Positions 24,920 through 35,614 are shown, counted from the stretch's first letter. The stretch: DNA of 64,000 bases from Aurantiacibacter arachoides (GCF_009827335.1 NZ_WTYH01000001.1:1426001-1490000), one strand, 5' to 3'. A program made the numbers and translations. The notes: generated by a model from the letters alone, not told the origin.

Positions 24920-27900
24920 CACCTCGGCATCCATACCCGCACCAGCGAGAGCAGCTTGTCCACGTCGATCGGCTTGGCCATGTAATCGTTGGCGCCGGCA
25001 TCGATGCATTTCTGCTGATCGTCGGGCATCGCCTTGGCCGTGAGCATGACGATCGGCAGTTTCTTCCACCGGGCATCGGCGCGGATCGCGCGCGCGGCGG
25101 TAAGGCCATCCATCACGGGCATCATCACATCCATCAGCACCAGGTCGATGGTCTTGTCGGGATCATCCGCCGCTTCGGCCAGAGCATCGAGCGCTTCCTG
25201 CCCGTTGCGCGCAATGCGCGTCAGCGCGCCGCGCGGTTCGAGCACGCTGGTCAGCGAATAGACGTTACGCACGTCATCCTCCACGATGAGAATGCGGCGG
25301 CCTTCGATAGCGGCATCGCGATGGCGGGCTTTCTCGATCATCTCGCGCTGTTCCGGCGGCAGGTCGGAGACGACCCTGTGCAGGAATAGCGAAACCTCGT
25401 CCAGCAGGCGCTCGGGCGACTTGGCACCCTTGATGATGATGGAGCTGGAATAACGGCGCAGGCGCTGTTCCTCGTCGGCGGACAGGTCGCGGCCGGTATA
25501 GACGATGACCGGGGGCAGCGGCCCGTCCCCCTCCTCGCTCAGCGTTTCCAGCAGCGAGAAGCCCGACGCATCGGGAAGCGACAGGTCGAGCACCATGCAA
25601 TCGTATTGCCCGCTGCGCAGTTCCTCCAGGCATTCGGCGGCGGTGCCCACGCCCACGGTCTCGACGTCCTGCGATTCCAGCAGGCGGCCCACCGCTTCGC
25701 GCTGTACGGCATCGTCCTCCACGATCAGCACCCGCCGCATCCGCGCGGCAAGCTTGTCCTGCAGCGCCGAGAGCACTTCCGCCAGGCGTTCGCGCGGCGC
25801 TGGCTTCTCCAGAAAACCGATGGCGCCAAGCGCCAGTGCGGTCTGGCTCTGGTCGGAGCCGGAGATGACGTGGATCGGGATGTGCCGCGTGCTTTCGTCG
25901 TGCTTCAGCCGGTCGAGGACGGTGAGGCCCGACTGGTCAGGCAGGCCGATATCGAGGACCATGGCGCTCGGCCGGTATTCGCGAGCGAGCTCGATGGCGT
26001 CCTGCGCCGTTCCGGCGACGATGCACTGGAAGCCCATCTCGCGCGAAAGGTCGCACACGATGCCGGCAAATGTCGTGTCATCCTCGATCACGAGCAGCAG
26101 GCGTTTGCCTTCGGACAAGGCATTCCGGTCATCTTCAATGGTGGCCGGCGTCCTGATTGCCGACGCCGGCCGGGCGGGCGCTGGCGCGGACGTTTGCGGG
26201 CTGGGCGTTCGCGCGGCGTCATTGGAAGCGCCTTCGCTGGCGGGCTGGGGGGCCTGACGCGGTTCCACCGTTGCGGGATCGTAAATGACCGGCACGCTCA
26301 CGATGAACGTGCTGCCCTTGCCCTCCTCACTGTCGAGACGGATCGTACCGCCCAGCAGGCGGACAAGCTCCCGCGAGATCGAAAGGCCCAGCCCCGTGCC
26401 GCCGAACTTGCGGCTTATCGTTCCGTCCGCCTGGCGGAACGCGTCGAAGATCGCATCACGCTGCGCCGGTGCGATGCCGATGCCGGTATCGGTGACCGCG
26501 ATGTCGACCATGCCGTTTTTCGCAGCAGAGACAGACAGCGTCACGCTGCCGCGTTCGGTGAACTTGATGGCGTTCGCCAGCAGGTTCTTGAGCACCTGCT
26601 CCAGCCGCATCCGGTCGGTTTCAACCGATCGCGGTGCATCCTTGGCGAGCGCGATGTCCAGTGTCAGCCCGCGTTGCTGCGCCAGCGGTTCGAACATCTT
26701 GCGCAAGTCCGCAGCCAGCCGTTCGGTCGATACCGGAGCCGCCTCGATCTCGACGTGCCCGGCCTCGATCTTCGACAGGTCGAGAATGTCGTTGATCAGC
26801 GTCAGCAGGTCGTTGCCCGAGGACTCGATCGTGCGGGCGAACTTGACCTGCTCGGTGGAGAGGTTGCCGTTCGTGTTGTCGCCAAGCAGCTTTGACAGGA
26901 TCAGCAGCGAATTGAGCGGCGTGCGCAATTCGTGGCTCATGTTGGCGAGGAAGTCCGACTTGTACTGGCTGGCCTGTTCAAGCTCACGCGCCTTCAACTG
27001 CAAGGCGGAGGCCGTCCGGCCCAGTTCGTCGCGCTGACCCTCCAGCGTCTGCGCCTGCTCCTCCAGCTGGCTGTTGGTCTGTTCCAGCTCGACCTGCTGC
27101 AATTCAAGCCGCGCCTGCGATTCCTTCAGCGCATTGCCCTGCTCTTCCAGTTCCTCGTTCGAAACGCGCAGTTCCTCGCTCTGCGCCTGGAGTTCGCCAG
27201 CCTGCCTCTGAGTTTCCTCCAGGGCATCCTGCAACCGCTCGCGGAAACGCGCCGAGCGCAGCGCCACGCCGACCGATCCGGCCACCGCATCGAGCAATTC
27301 GCCCACGCGGCTGTCCACTGCATCGAAGAATCCGAGCTCGACGATGGCATTCACCGTGCCCTCGTTGAAAGCCGGGGCCACGATCAGATGGCGCGGTGCC
27401 TCGTTGCCCAGCGCGGAGCCGATTTTGAGATAACCTTCCGGAATGTCCGCCAGGGTGGTTGCACGCGCATCGGCCGCGACCTTGCCGAGCAGGCCTTCGT
27501 TGATCCCGAAGGTCTCGGGCACCGCCGCGGCGTCGGCAACCCCCAGCATGGCGACCCGGTTGAACACACCCCCCTCGCCCTTGAACAGCACGCCGGCATT
27601 CGCGCCAGTCCGCTCGGCCAGGAAGGCGAGCACCGCCGCCGCCAGTTGCGGCACGGTCTTCTCGCCGCGCATCGCGTCGGCCAGATCGACCTGCGCTGTC
27701 TGCAACCACTGCTGCCGTTCACGGGTACGATTGGCGCGCAGCAGAAGGATGAAGATCGCAATCGTCAATGCCATCCCGATCAGGCTGGTGACGATCGTGC
27801 TGATGATCGCCGACCGCGAAGCGGCTGCCAGCCCGTCGATGCGCTGCTGGCGCTCACTGGCTTCCTCGCGGTTCATCTGCGCCAGTTGCGAACGGATCGC

Positions 27901-28413
27901 ATCCATCGCAATCTTGCCGCGATCGCTGTCAATCAGGACGATGGCCGGCTCCATGCCGCGGTCGCGCCGTGTGCGCACGGCGAGTTCCGAAAAGCGGAAC
28001 TTACTCGCCACCAAATTACGCAGCGCATCGAGGTTTTCACGCTGGACGGCGTTGTCGCGGACAGTGTCTTCCAGCTCTGACAGGTGTTCGCCAGCGGCCA
28101 CGACACCGGCGTCGTAAGGCTCGAGGTACATGGCGTTGCCGGTCAGGACATAGCCGCGCTGGCCGGTTTCAGCATCGAGCACCGCGATCATCAACTCGTC
28201 CAGCGTCGTCAACACTTCATGGGTATTGCGAATCCGCGCCTCGTCTTCCCGCATCCCGAGGATGTTGGTGTAGGCAGCGTAGGCACTGACGAGGAAGAAC
28301 CCGACACCCACGACCAGGCCGACAGCCAGCCAGGCCGAGGTGATGTCGCGTAAGCTCCAATTCGATTTGGTATTTTCCAAGGAAATCGCGCCTTTCGGAT
28401 AAGCGCCTGCCAT
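24919..28413 (-). CDS. CHASE3-GAF hybrid sensor histidine kinase with three receiver domains
   Basis: An 1164-residue membrane sensor. Domains in order: TM1 (about 29-50), periplasmic CHASE3 (50-195, with the LDAETGQRGYVLTG signature), TM2 (202-226), GAF-like (240-390), a long Glu/Gln-rich coiled coil (395-482), HisKA with H494 (SHELRTP), HATPase with N614, DTGIG at 642-646 and GGTGLGL at 671-677, then receivers REC1 (D821, K870), REC2 (D943, K995) and REC3 (D1095, K1147). Kinase and all three receivers keep their key residues. No DNA-binding output is attached. First gene of the operon with cheR, cheB and the receiver-kinase gene, 71 bases downstream of the UDP-xylose synthase gene. Confidence 0.95.
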   Translation of the reverse strand: MAGAYPKGAISLENTKSNWSLRDITSAWLAVGLVVGVGFFLVSAYAAYTNILGMREDEARIRNTHEVLTTLDELMIAVLDAETGQRGYVLTGNAMYLEPYDAGVVAAGEHLSELEDTVRDNAVQRENLDALRNLVASKFRFSELAVRTRRDRGMEPAIVLIDSDRGKIAMDAIRSQLAQMNREEASERQQRIDGLAAASRSAIISTIVTSLIGMALTIAIFILLLRANRTRERQQWLQTAQVDLADAMRGEKTVPQLAAAVLAFLAERTGANAGVLFKGEGGVFNRVAMLGVADAAAVPETFGINEGLLGKVAADARATTLADIPEGYLKIGSALGNEAPRHLIVAPAFNEGTVNAIVELGFFDAVDSRVGELLDAVAGSVGVALRSARFRERLQDALEETQRQAGELQAQSEELRVSNEELEEQGNALKESQARLELQQVELEQTNSQLEEQAQTLEGQRDELGRTASALQLKARELEQASQYKSDFLANMSHELRTPLNSLLILSKLLGDNTNGNLSTEQVKFARTIESSGNDLLTLINDILDLSKIEAGHVEIEAAPVSTERLAADLRKMFEPLAQQRGLTLDIALAKDAPRSVETDRMRLEQVLKNLLANAIKFTERGSVTLSVSAAKNGMVDIAVTDTGIGIAPAQRDAIFDAFRQADGTISRKFGGTGLGLSISRELVRLLGGTIRLDSEEGKGSTFIVSVPVIYDPATVEPRQAPQPASEGASNDAARTPSPQTSAPAPARPASAIRTPATIEDDRNALSEGKRLLLVIEDDTTFAGIVCDLSREMGFQCIVAGTAQDAIELAREYRPSAMVLDIGLPDQSGLTVLDRLKHDESTRHIPIHVISGSDQSQTALALGAIGFLEKPAPRERLAEVLSALQDKLAARMRRVLIVEDDAVQREAVGRLLESQDVETVGVGTAAECLEELRSGQYDCMVLDLSLPDASGFSLLETLSEEGDGPLPPVIVYTGRDLSADEEQRLRRYSSSIIIKGAKSPERLLDEVSLFLHRVVSDLPPEQREMIEKARHRDAAIEGRRILIVEDDVRNVYSLTSVLEPRGALTRIARNGQEALDALAEAADDPDKTIDLVLMDVMMPVMDGLTAARAIRADARWKKLPIVMLTAKAMPDDQQKCIDAGANDYMAKPIDVDKLLSLVRVWMPR

Positions 28414-28484
28414 AAGGACATGCCTTGAACGCTAGCAAATCATTTCGCCCCAGCAGGAAAGACCGCCCTGCATGATGTGAGATC

Positions 28485-29456
<972 letters not shown>

Positions 29457-29470
29457 GTTAGTTCCTCTAG

Positions 29471-30304
29471 TCAGTTGCGGGCGCCTGCGGCGGCCTTGAG
29501 ATCAAGGACCTGTGCGGCGATCATCGCTTCATAGCAAGCCAGCATGACAGCGTATTGCAACCCCGCCGGCCCATCCAGGAATCCGCGGCGCACGATCCAG
29601 GCATGGACGAAACGCAGCGGCGGCCGCACGACGACCGGCAGACGGTTCACCAGCCGCTTCAGCGCGCGGCGACGGCGCGTGGCATCGCCGTCGAATATAT
29701 CGCGCGGTTCCAGCGGGATCTGCCGGTCGGTGAACAACTGCGCCGCCTCGGCCTGCGCATAGGCAACATGCTTGCGCAGCCACTGCGTCAGACCGTGCGA
29801 AAAGTTGTAGTGGAGATAAGGCTCGGGAAAGGTGCCCACCCGCTCGGGCGGCAGATCTTCGCGCTGGCCATGGCCGACCTGCACGAAGCGCAGGGCATCC
29901 CGGCGGCCGAGGCGAACCTGATAGGTGGGATACATGCCCGATCGTTGCAGCCACTGCCCGCGCAGCATCGTCTTGGACGGCACGCGATAGCCATCGATAC
30001 CGTCTGTCGGTTGCAGCGCCGCCAGCGCCGCCAGAAAGGCGGGTGTCGCGACCTCGTCGGCATCGAGATGCAGCACCCAGTCTTCGCGAAACCCACCTTC
30101 GTCCAGGCCGAAATTGCGCTGGTTGGCGAAGTCATCGAAAGGGCGGGAAAGGACGCGCGCGCCAAACCTCGCCGCGATCTCGCAGGTGCGATCCGTGCTG
30201 CCCGAATCGACCACCACGATATCCTCGATACCGTCGAGGGATTCGAGGCAGGCGGCGATGTTGCGCTCCTCGTTATAGGTAAGGATCAGGGCCGATACCT
30301 TCAC
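29471..30304 (-). CDS. glycosyltransferase family 2 (WaaE/KdtX-like)
   Basis: A 277-residue GT-A fold transferase. It begins [20 protein letters not shown], has the SDSGSTD-type loop ([10 protein letters not shown]), and the metal-binding LHLDADE (DxD). [20 protein letters not shown] and the C-terminal amphipathic region resemble the WaaE/KdtX group that adds glucose or similar residues to lipopolysaccharide core. The start is GTG at 30304 inside the galE stop (GTGA overlap of four bases), so translation is coupled to galE. The sugar and acceptor are not known. Confidence 0.88.
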   Translation of the reverse strand: MKVSALILTYNEERNIAACLESLDGIEDIVVVDSGSTDRTCEIAARFGARVLSRPFDDFANQRNFGLDEGGFREDWVLHLDADEVATPAFLAALAALQPTDGIDGYRVPSKTMLRGQWLQRSGMYPTYQVRLGRRDALRFVQVGHGQREDLPPERVGTFPEPYLHYNFSHGLTQWLRKHVAYAQAEAAQLFTDRQIPLEPRDIFDGDATRRRRALKRLVNRLPVVVRPPLRFVHAWIVRRGFLDGPAGLQYAVMLACYEAMIAAQVLDLKAAAGARN

Positions 30305-31284
30305 GCGCGCTGCATCCAGTTCCAGGCAGTAGAGAGGATCGTGTCGAGATCGGAGTGGCGCGCTTCCCAGCCCAGCACGGCTTTCGCGCGGGAAGGATCG
30401 GCAACCAGTTCCGCCGGATCGCCGGCACGCGGCGGGCCGTAGCCGTGCGGCACCCGGCGCCCCGTCACCCGCTGCGTGGCGGCGATGATATCGAGGATCG
30501 AGGCACCCTTCCCCGTGCCCAGGTTGAACGCGGCAAACCCTGCATTCGTCGCCGTATGACCAAGTGCCCGCACATGCGCGTCGGCAAGATCGGTAACGTG
30601 GATGTAGTCGCGGATGCAGGTGCCGTCGGGCGTGGGCTGATCGTCGCCGAAGATCGTCAATGGCTCCGCCTCGCCCTTCGCGGCGGCGAGCGCCAGGGGA
30701 ATGAGGTGGGTTTCGGGATGGTGCGCCTCGCCGATCTCTCCCGCGGGGTCGGCGCCGGCGGCGTTGAAATAGCGCAGGGCCACGGCAGCCAGCGTACCGG
30801 TCGCGGCGCAGTCTTTCAGCACCTGCTCGATCATCAGCTTGCTTTGGCCATAAGGATTGATCGGCGCTTGCGGCATGTCCTCGCGAATGGGGTTGCCCGG
30901 CGGTACGCCATAGGTTGCGCAGGTGCTGGAAAAGACCAGCCGCCCGACGCGTTCGGCGGCCATGGCTTCCAGCAGCGAAACAGTGCCGGCCACGTTGTTG
31001 CGATAGTAGAGCAGCGGATCGTGCATCGATTCACCGACATAGGCAAAGGCCGCGAAGTGAATGACGCCGACAGGGCCGTATGCGCGCATCACCTCGCGCA
31101 GTCGTTCGCCGTCCAGCAGGTCGCCTTCCTCCAGCGGTCCCCATTTCACCGCCCAGCGGTTACCCCGCACCAGCGAATCATAGGTGACGGGTATGTAGCC
31201 CGCCGCCGCCAGCGCCTTGCAGGTATGGCTGCCGATATAGCCGGCTCCGCCGGTCACCAGGATATGTTGCGCGCCTGTGGTCAT
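30301..31284 (-). CDS. galE: UDP-glucose 4-epimerase
   Basis: A 327-residue GalE that interconverts UDP-glucose and UDP-galactose. It has [23 protein letters not shown] at 119-126 and the catalytic Y145/K149 in NPYGQSK, plus YFNAAGAD and CIRDYIHVTDLADAH. The ATG at 31284 begins at the Rossmann fold; a longer frame has no homology. It is the first gene of a minus-strand run (galE, GT2, uxs, then the sensor operon) and diverges from the carbamoyltransferase gene across 244 bases that contain no recognisable gene and no clear promoter. Confidence 0.93.
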   Translation of the reverse strand: MTTGAQHILVTGGAGYIGSHTCKALAAAGYIPVTYDSLVRGNRWAVKWGPLEEGDLLDGERLREVMRAYGPVGVIHFAAFAYVGESMHDPLLYYRNNVAGTVSLLEAMAAERVGRLVFSSTCATYGVPPGNPIREDMPQAPINPYGQSKLMIEQVLKDCAATGTLAAVALRYFNAAGADPAGEIGEAHHPETHLIPLALAAAKGEAEPLTIFGDDQPTPDGTCIRDYIHVTDLADAHVRALGHTATNAGFAAFNLGTGKGASILDIIAATQRVTGRRVPHGYGPPRAGDPAELVADPSRAKAVLGWEARHSDLDTILSTAWNWMQRA

Positions 31285-31528
31285 GTGCTTCGTCTGGGGT
31301 CCAATCCGGCGATCCGGAAAAAAGTCATCCGGCGCAGTGCGATGAGGCCGCATGGCCCACGCTCTGCTCCCGGAAGTGCGCGTGCGCCTTTGCGCAAGTT
31401 TGGCGCCGACTGCAAGCATACTGGCGACGTGGCAAACCTCGCGTTGTCCGGTACTTGCCCCCTGCCGCGTTAGGGTTTACCGCGCACGCGCTCGGCGTCA
31501 GCCCCCTCTTTTCCAATCGAGTTTCCCG

Positions 31529-33280
31529 ATGACCGCAATTCTTGGTTTGAACGCCTTTCACGCCGATTCCGCCGCCTGCCTCGTCATCGACGGGAAACTG
31601 GTTGGCGCCGTGGCGGAGGAGCGCCTCGGCAACCGGCTCAAGCATACCTCGGAATTTCCCGCCAACGCGGTCCGCTGGCTGCTGGCAGACAACGGCCTTA
31701 AACTGAGCGACATCGATTATGTCGCCCTTCCACGCGATACGCGGGCCAACCGCGCCGCCAAGGCAGCCTACATCGCCGGCAACCCGGTGCGCGGGATGCG
31801 CGCCGCGATGGAGCATCTGCGCCGTTCGAGCACGACCCAGTCGATGATCGAGAAGCTGGCAGAGATCTGCGGCGAAGATCCTGCCACCGTGACCTTCGAG
31901 ACGGTGCCCGTGGAACACCACCTCGCTCACGTCGCCTCGTCCTACTACTGCTCGCCGTTCGACGGGTTGACCGCAGGCTTCTCCTACGATGCCTCGGGCG
32001 ACTTTGCATCCGCCATGGCGGTGCGTTGCGAAGGGGCGCGCGTGGACGTGCTGGACCGCGTGACGCTGCCGCACAGCCTGGGGTTCTTCTACACCGCGCT
32101 GTGCCAGTACATCGGCTTCGACAGCTTCGGCGAGGAATACAAGGTCATGGGCCTCGCGCCCTACGGCGAGGACAAGTATGCCGACGTAATGCAGAAGCTC
32201 GTGGTGCTGCCCGACGATGGCTTCTTCCGTCTCGGCAAGGGCTACTTTGGCATGCACGAAGGCGGCCAGAGCGGCGAGATGACCGACGACGGGCACCTTG
32301 TCATGGGCCGGCTCTTCACCGAGAAGCTGGTCGCGGAACTGGGTCCGAAGACAGAGCGCGGCGCGGTTACCCAGCGTGAAATGGATATCGCCAAATCGGT
32401 GCAGGTCCGGTTCGAGCAGGCGGCCATCCACAGCCTCAACCGCATGCACCGCCTGGTGCCCAGCGAACAGCTGGTGATGGCGGGCGGCTGCGCGCTAAAC
32501 GGCGTCGCCAACGCGCGCATCCTGCGCGATACGCCCTTCACCACGCCCTACCTCCAGGCAGCAGCTTCCGACGACGGCACCTGTCTCGGCGCGGCGATGT
32601 GGACCTGGCACAACGTGGTGGGCAGCACGGAACGCTTCCACATGAAGCACGGGTTCTGGGGCCCGGAATACAGCGACGAGGACATGCGCCGCACCGCGCA
32701 GTCCGCCGGACTCCACGTGATCGAATGCGCGGACGAGGACGAGGTGGTCGAACGCGTTGCCAAGCTGATCGCCGATGGCGTCGTGCTCGGCTGGTACCAA
32801 GGCCGCAGCGAATGGGGGCCGCGCGCGCTGGGCAACCGATCGATCCTTGCCAACCCGGCGATCCGCACGATGAAGGAAACCATCAACGCCAAGATCAAGC
32901 GGCGCGAATCCTTCCGCCCCTTCGCGCCCAGCGTGCTGCAGGAAGACGTCGGCGTCTATTTCGAACAGGACATCTACAGCCCGTTCATGATGCACGTCAC
33001 CAAGCTGAAGCCGGAGTATCGCGACGCCCTGCCCGCGATCACCCACGTCGATGGCACGGGCCGGCTGCAAAGCGTCGATCCGGACAGCAACGCGCTGTAT
33101 TACAAGCTGATTTCGAAGGTGAAGCAGCACACCGGTTTCGGCGTGGTGCTGAACACCAGTTTCAACGAGAACGAGCCGGTGGTGGATACCCCGCAGCAGG
33201 CGCTCGACTGCTTCCTGCGCACCGACATGGATGCGCTGTGCCTGGGCCGCTTCATCGTGGAGAAGAGCGGCGTCAACTGA
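31529..33280 (+). CDS. NodU/CmcH-family carbamoyltransferase
   Basis: A 583-residue protein of the carbamoyltransferase family that uses carbamoyl phosphate and ATP to carbamoylate hydroxyl groups of sugars (NodU) or antibiotics (CmcH, TobZ). The N-terminal Kae1-like domain has GLNAFHADSAACLV with H11, EERLGNRLKHTSEFP and the HHLAH motif (H130, H131, H134) for metal and adenylate. The C-terminal domain has QGRSEWGPRALGNRSI and NTSFNENEPVV. The ATG at 31529 begins exactly at the conserved domain. It is alone on the plus strand within the EPS locus, converging with the glycosyltransferase cluster, and probably carbamoylates a sugar of the polymer. Confidence 0.9.
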   Translation: MTAILGLNAFHADSAACLVIDGKLVGAVAEERLGNRLKHTSEFPANAVRWLLADNGLKLSDIDYVALPRDTRANRAAKAAYIAGNPVRGMRAAMEHLRRSSTTQSMIEKLAEICGEDPATVTFETVPVEHHLAHVASSYYCSPFDGLTAGFSYDASGDFASAMAVRCEGARVDVLDRVTLPHSLGFFYTALCQYIGFDSFGEEYKVMGLAPYGEDKYADVMQKLVVLPDDGFFRLGKGYFGMHEGGQSGEMTDDGHLVMGRLFTEKLVAELGPKTERGAVTQREMDIAKSVQVRFEQAAIHSLNRMHRLVPSEQLVMAGGCALNGVANARILRDTPFTTPYLQAAASDDGTCLGAAMWTWHNVVGSTERFHMKHGFWGPEYSDEDMRRTAQSAGLHVIECADEDEVVERVAKLIADGVVLGWYQGRSEWGPRALGNRSILANPAIRTMKETINAKIKRRESFRPFAPSVLQEDVGVYFEQDIYSPFMMHVTKLKPEYRDALPAITHVDGTGRLQSVDPDSNALYYKLISKVKQHTGFGVVLNTSFNENEPVVDTPQQALDCFLRTDMDALCLGRFIVEKSGVN

Positions 33281-33290
33281 CGCCGGCTTG

Positions 33291-34439
33291 CTAGAGGTGG
33301 ACGAAGGGGGGGCGTGTCCCCCCGCCAGTCAGCCAGCGATAGAACGCGGCCATGTCCTGCGCACAGGACTGCCAGGAGAATGCGGCCTCTACCCATTCCC
33401 GGCCGCGCAGGCCCATCGCCTGCCGCTGTGCCGGGGTGACCGCCATGGCCTGTTCCATTGCCGCCACCAGCGGATCGACGCCGTGGTCGATCCACCAGCC
33501 GCACGCATTGTCGTCCAGCCCCTGCCACGGCGCACCCTTGGTGACGATGGCGGGCACCCCGGCTGCCAGTGCCTCGGCGACGGCGATGCCGAAGTTCTCG
33601 TTCTGCGTGGGCAGGACGTACAGATCCGCCTCCGCGAACAGCGCATCCCTTGCCGCGCCGAAGACCGGCCCGGCGAACACGATCCGCTCCACGCCCAGCG
33701 ACGCTGCCTGCCTTTGCAATTCGGCGGTATGTGCGCCCTCGTCGGGGCCGGCGATGACCAGCCGCCAGTCTGTTTCGGTTTGCGCCAGGCGCGCCCAGGC
33801 CGTGACCAGGTTCGGCAGGCCCTTCTTGGGATGCACGCGGCTGAGAAACAGCGCAGTCCGTATTCTTTTGTCAGGATCGTGGGCGGAAAGGGTTGCGGGC
33901 AAGTCGACGCCGTTGGGGACCACGGCGACGGGACAATCGCGTACACCGAAGCTGCGGATGTCCTTGACCTCCTCCTCGCTCGTCGCGTGCCAGCCTGCTG
34001 CGTGGCGCACCGCCGGACCCTGCGCGATTTGCCAGACAAGGCGCTTCTTGCGAGCGGAAAAGCGCAGCGCGGCCGCCGAGACCATGCCCCGCGCCGATAC
34101 GACAAGCTTGGCACCACCCGCCCGCGCCGCGTGCCCCGCATAAAAATTGGGCGCGAGCCACAGCCCGTGATTGTGAACGATGTCTACCTCGCCCGCGCGC
34201 GCGCGCAGGTGGCGCTCAAGCCCGCGCGACAACCGCAGTTGCGATGCCACGGGCACACTGGAATAATCGTGCGCGAAAGCCTGAGAGGGAAATATGCCGG
34301 TCGTTTCGCCGAAACCCACCGTCGCCAGTTCAGGAGCATCGCCCTCGTGCGCCAGGGCCTTGCACAGGCGCGGCACCGAGTAGGACGGCCCACCTGCCGC
34401 TACGTCCAGGCTGGCGACGACATGCAGCGACCGGGTCAC
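33291..34439 (-). CDS. glycosyltransferase family 4
   Basis: A 382-residue GT-B fold transferase. The N-terminal domain starts SLHVVASLDVAAGGPSYSV, with the glycine-rich acceptor loop, and the C-terminal domain has FLSRVHPKKGL and the EX7E motif in NENFGIAVAEALAAG. The start is GTG at 34439, overlapping the preceding transferase stop by four bases (GTGA). It is the last of a five-gene run of asnB and four transferases on the minus strand. It probably adds one sugar of the EPS repeat unit on the cytoplasmic side. The sugar is not known. Confidence 0.9.
   Translation of the reverse strand: MTRSLHVVASLDVAAGGPSYSVPRLCKALAHEGDAPELATVGFGETTGIFPSQAFAHDYSSVPVASQLRLSRGLERHLRARAGEVDIVHNHGLWLAPNFYAGHAARAGGAKLVVSARGMVSAAALRFSARKKRLVWQIAQGPAVRHAAGWHATSEEEVKDIRSFGVRDCPVAVVPNGVDLPATLSAHDPDKRIRTALFLSRVHPKKGLPNLVTAWARLAQTETDWRLVIAGPDEGAHTAELQRQAASLGVERIVFAGPVFGAARDALFAEADLYVLPTQNENFGIAVAEALAAGVPAIVTKGAPWQGLDDNACGWWIDHGVDPLVAAMEQAMAVTPAQRQAMGLRGREWVEAAFSWQSCAQDMAAFYRWLTGGGTRPPFVHL
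33306..33323. repeat. GC-only inverted repeat between convergent genes
   Basis: A run of seven G (33306-33312), the loop CGTGT and a run of six C (33318-33323) can form a six-base-pair hairpin. It lies 26 bases after the carbamoyltransferase stop and inside the last codons of the convergent transferase gene. No T-run follows on either strand, so termination activity is possible but unproven. Confidence 0.4.
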
Positions 34440-35614
34440 GCCGCGCCCTGCCCTTGCGGCAGCGACCGGACCGCCTGCATCACTCCGTCGGCAGCGCGGT
34501 CCAAGCTGTAGCGAGCGATCCGCTCGGCAATCGCCTGCTGTGTCGGCGGATCGTCCATGACCGATGCGATCGCGGCGGCGAGCCCCTCGACATCGCCCAG
34601 GGGGACGACCCTGCCCGCGCTACCGTCCGCCGCGAGGTCAGGTGCGCAGCCGCAGGCATCGGAAACGATGACGGGCGTTCCACAGGCCATCGCCTCGTTG
34701 GCGACGAGACCCCAGGTTTCCGAGCCGTCCGAAGGCAGCACCAGCACATCGGCGGCGGCATAGGCAGGCGGCATCTGTGTCTGATTGCAGAAGCCCAGCA
34801 TATAGTGGGGCAAGTCTCCGGCTTGCGCCTCTGCGCGAATGGCCTGCTCGAGAACGCCCGATCCTGCGACCAGCAGTTCGACCTTGCGCCCCTGCGCCCG
34901 GCACATTGCCAGCGCGCGCACGGCATCGAGCGGTCGCTTGCGTTCCACCAGCTTGCCGGCGAACAAGACCACGAAGGCGTCCTCGGCGATACCCATTTGC
35001 GCGCGCATCCGCTGCCGTTCCGCTCGCGTCGCGCGCGCCGCAAACCAGTCATTGTCGACGCAGTGCGGGGAAAAGAACAGGCGACGATCGGGGAAGCGAT
35101 AGTGGCGGTAGAACGCGCGCGATCGTTCACCGACATACAGCGCGCGATCGAACAGGCGCAGGAACGGCGGGTTGACCATGGCCTTCACCAATCGCTTTAC
35201 CGGCGAGGCAGGCATGGCAAGGTTGCTGTCCCCGCGCACCAGCGCGGGCAGGCCCTGCCGTTTGGCCGCCATCAAGGCCTGCCGATAGCTCTTGAGATAC
35301 CAGCCGAAGATGAGCACGGCGTCAAATTGCCCGGCACGCAAATGGCGCCCGACATCGGGCGTGTCGCATCCGCCGAAATCGTCCGTGCCGGGCCGCGTCG
35401 ATACGTTCGTCATGAAGGTGGACGCATAGCCATCCAGCAGGTCCACATCCCAGGCGAACGCCTTGCCGAAATCCACTGCGCCAAGCTGATCCGGGCTCGG
35501 CTGAAAGGCATAGAAGACCTGCAGGTCGCACCGCTGGGCGAGCGTGCGGAAAAGCGGCGCGTAATACTGGATCGGGTGCGATACCACCACGGCAAGACGC
35601 GGCTTACCGCTCAT
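34436..35614 (-). CDS. glycosyltransferase family 4
   Basis: A 392-residue GT-B transferase. It begins KPRLAVVVSHPIQYYAPLFRTLA, a start seen in many sphingomonad EPS transferases, and the C-terminal domain includes LFAGKLVERKRPLD and the EX7E motif in SETWGLVANEAMACG. The ATG at 35614 overlaps the stop of the preceding gene by four bases and its own stop overlaps the next gene by four. It is cytoplasmic or loosely attached to the inner membrane. Donor and acceptor sugars are not deducible. Confidence 0.9.
   Translation of the reverse strand: MSGKPRLAVVVSHPIQYYAPLFRTLAQRCDLQVFYAFQPSPDQLGAVDFGKAFAWDVDLLDGYASTFMTNVSTRPGTDDFGGCDTPDVGRHLRAGQFDAVLIFGWYLKSYRQALMAAKRQGLPALVRGDSNLAMPASPVKRLVKAMVNPPFLRLFDRALYVGERSRAFYRHYRFPDRRLFFSPHCVDNDWFAARATRAERQRMRAQMGIAEDAFVVLFAGKLVERKRPLDAVRALAMCRAQGRKVELLVAGSGVLEQAIRAEAQAGDLPHYMLGFCNQTQMPPAYAAADVLVLPSDGSETWGLVANEAMACGTPVIVSDACGCAPDLAADGSAGRVVPLGDVEGLAAAIASVMDDPPTQQAIAERIARYSLDRAADGVMQAVRSLPQGQGAA

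Noticed and set aside
31285..31528. Promoter search in the galE/carbamoyltransferase divergent region
   Set aside because: TTGCGC, TTGGCG and CATACT elements are present, but none has a spacing of 16-18 bases, so no promoter can be supported.
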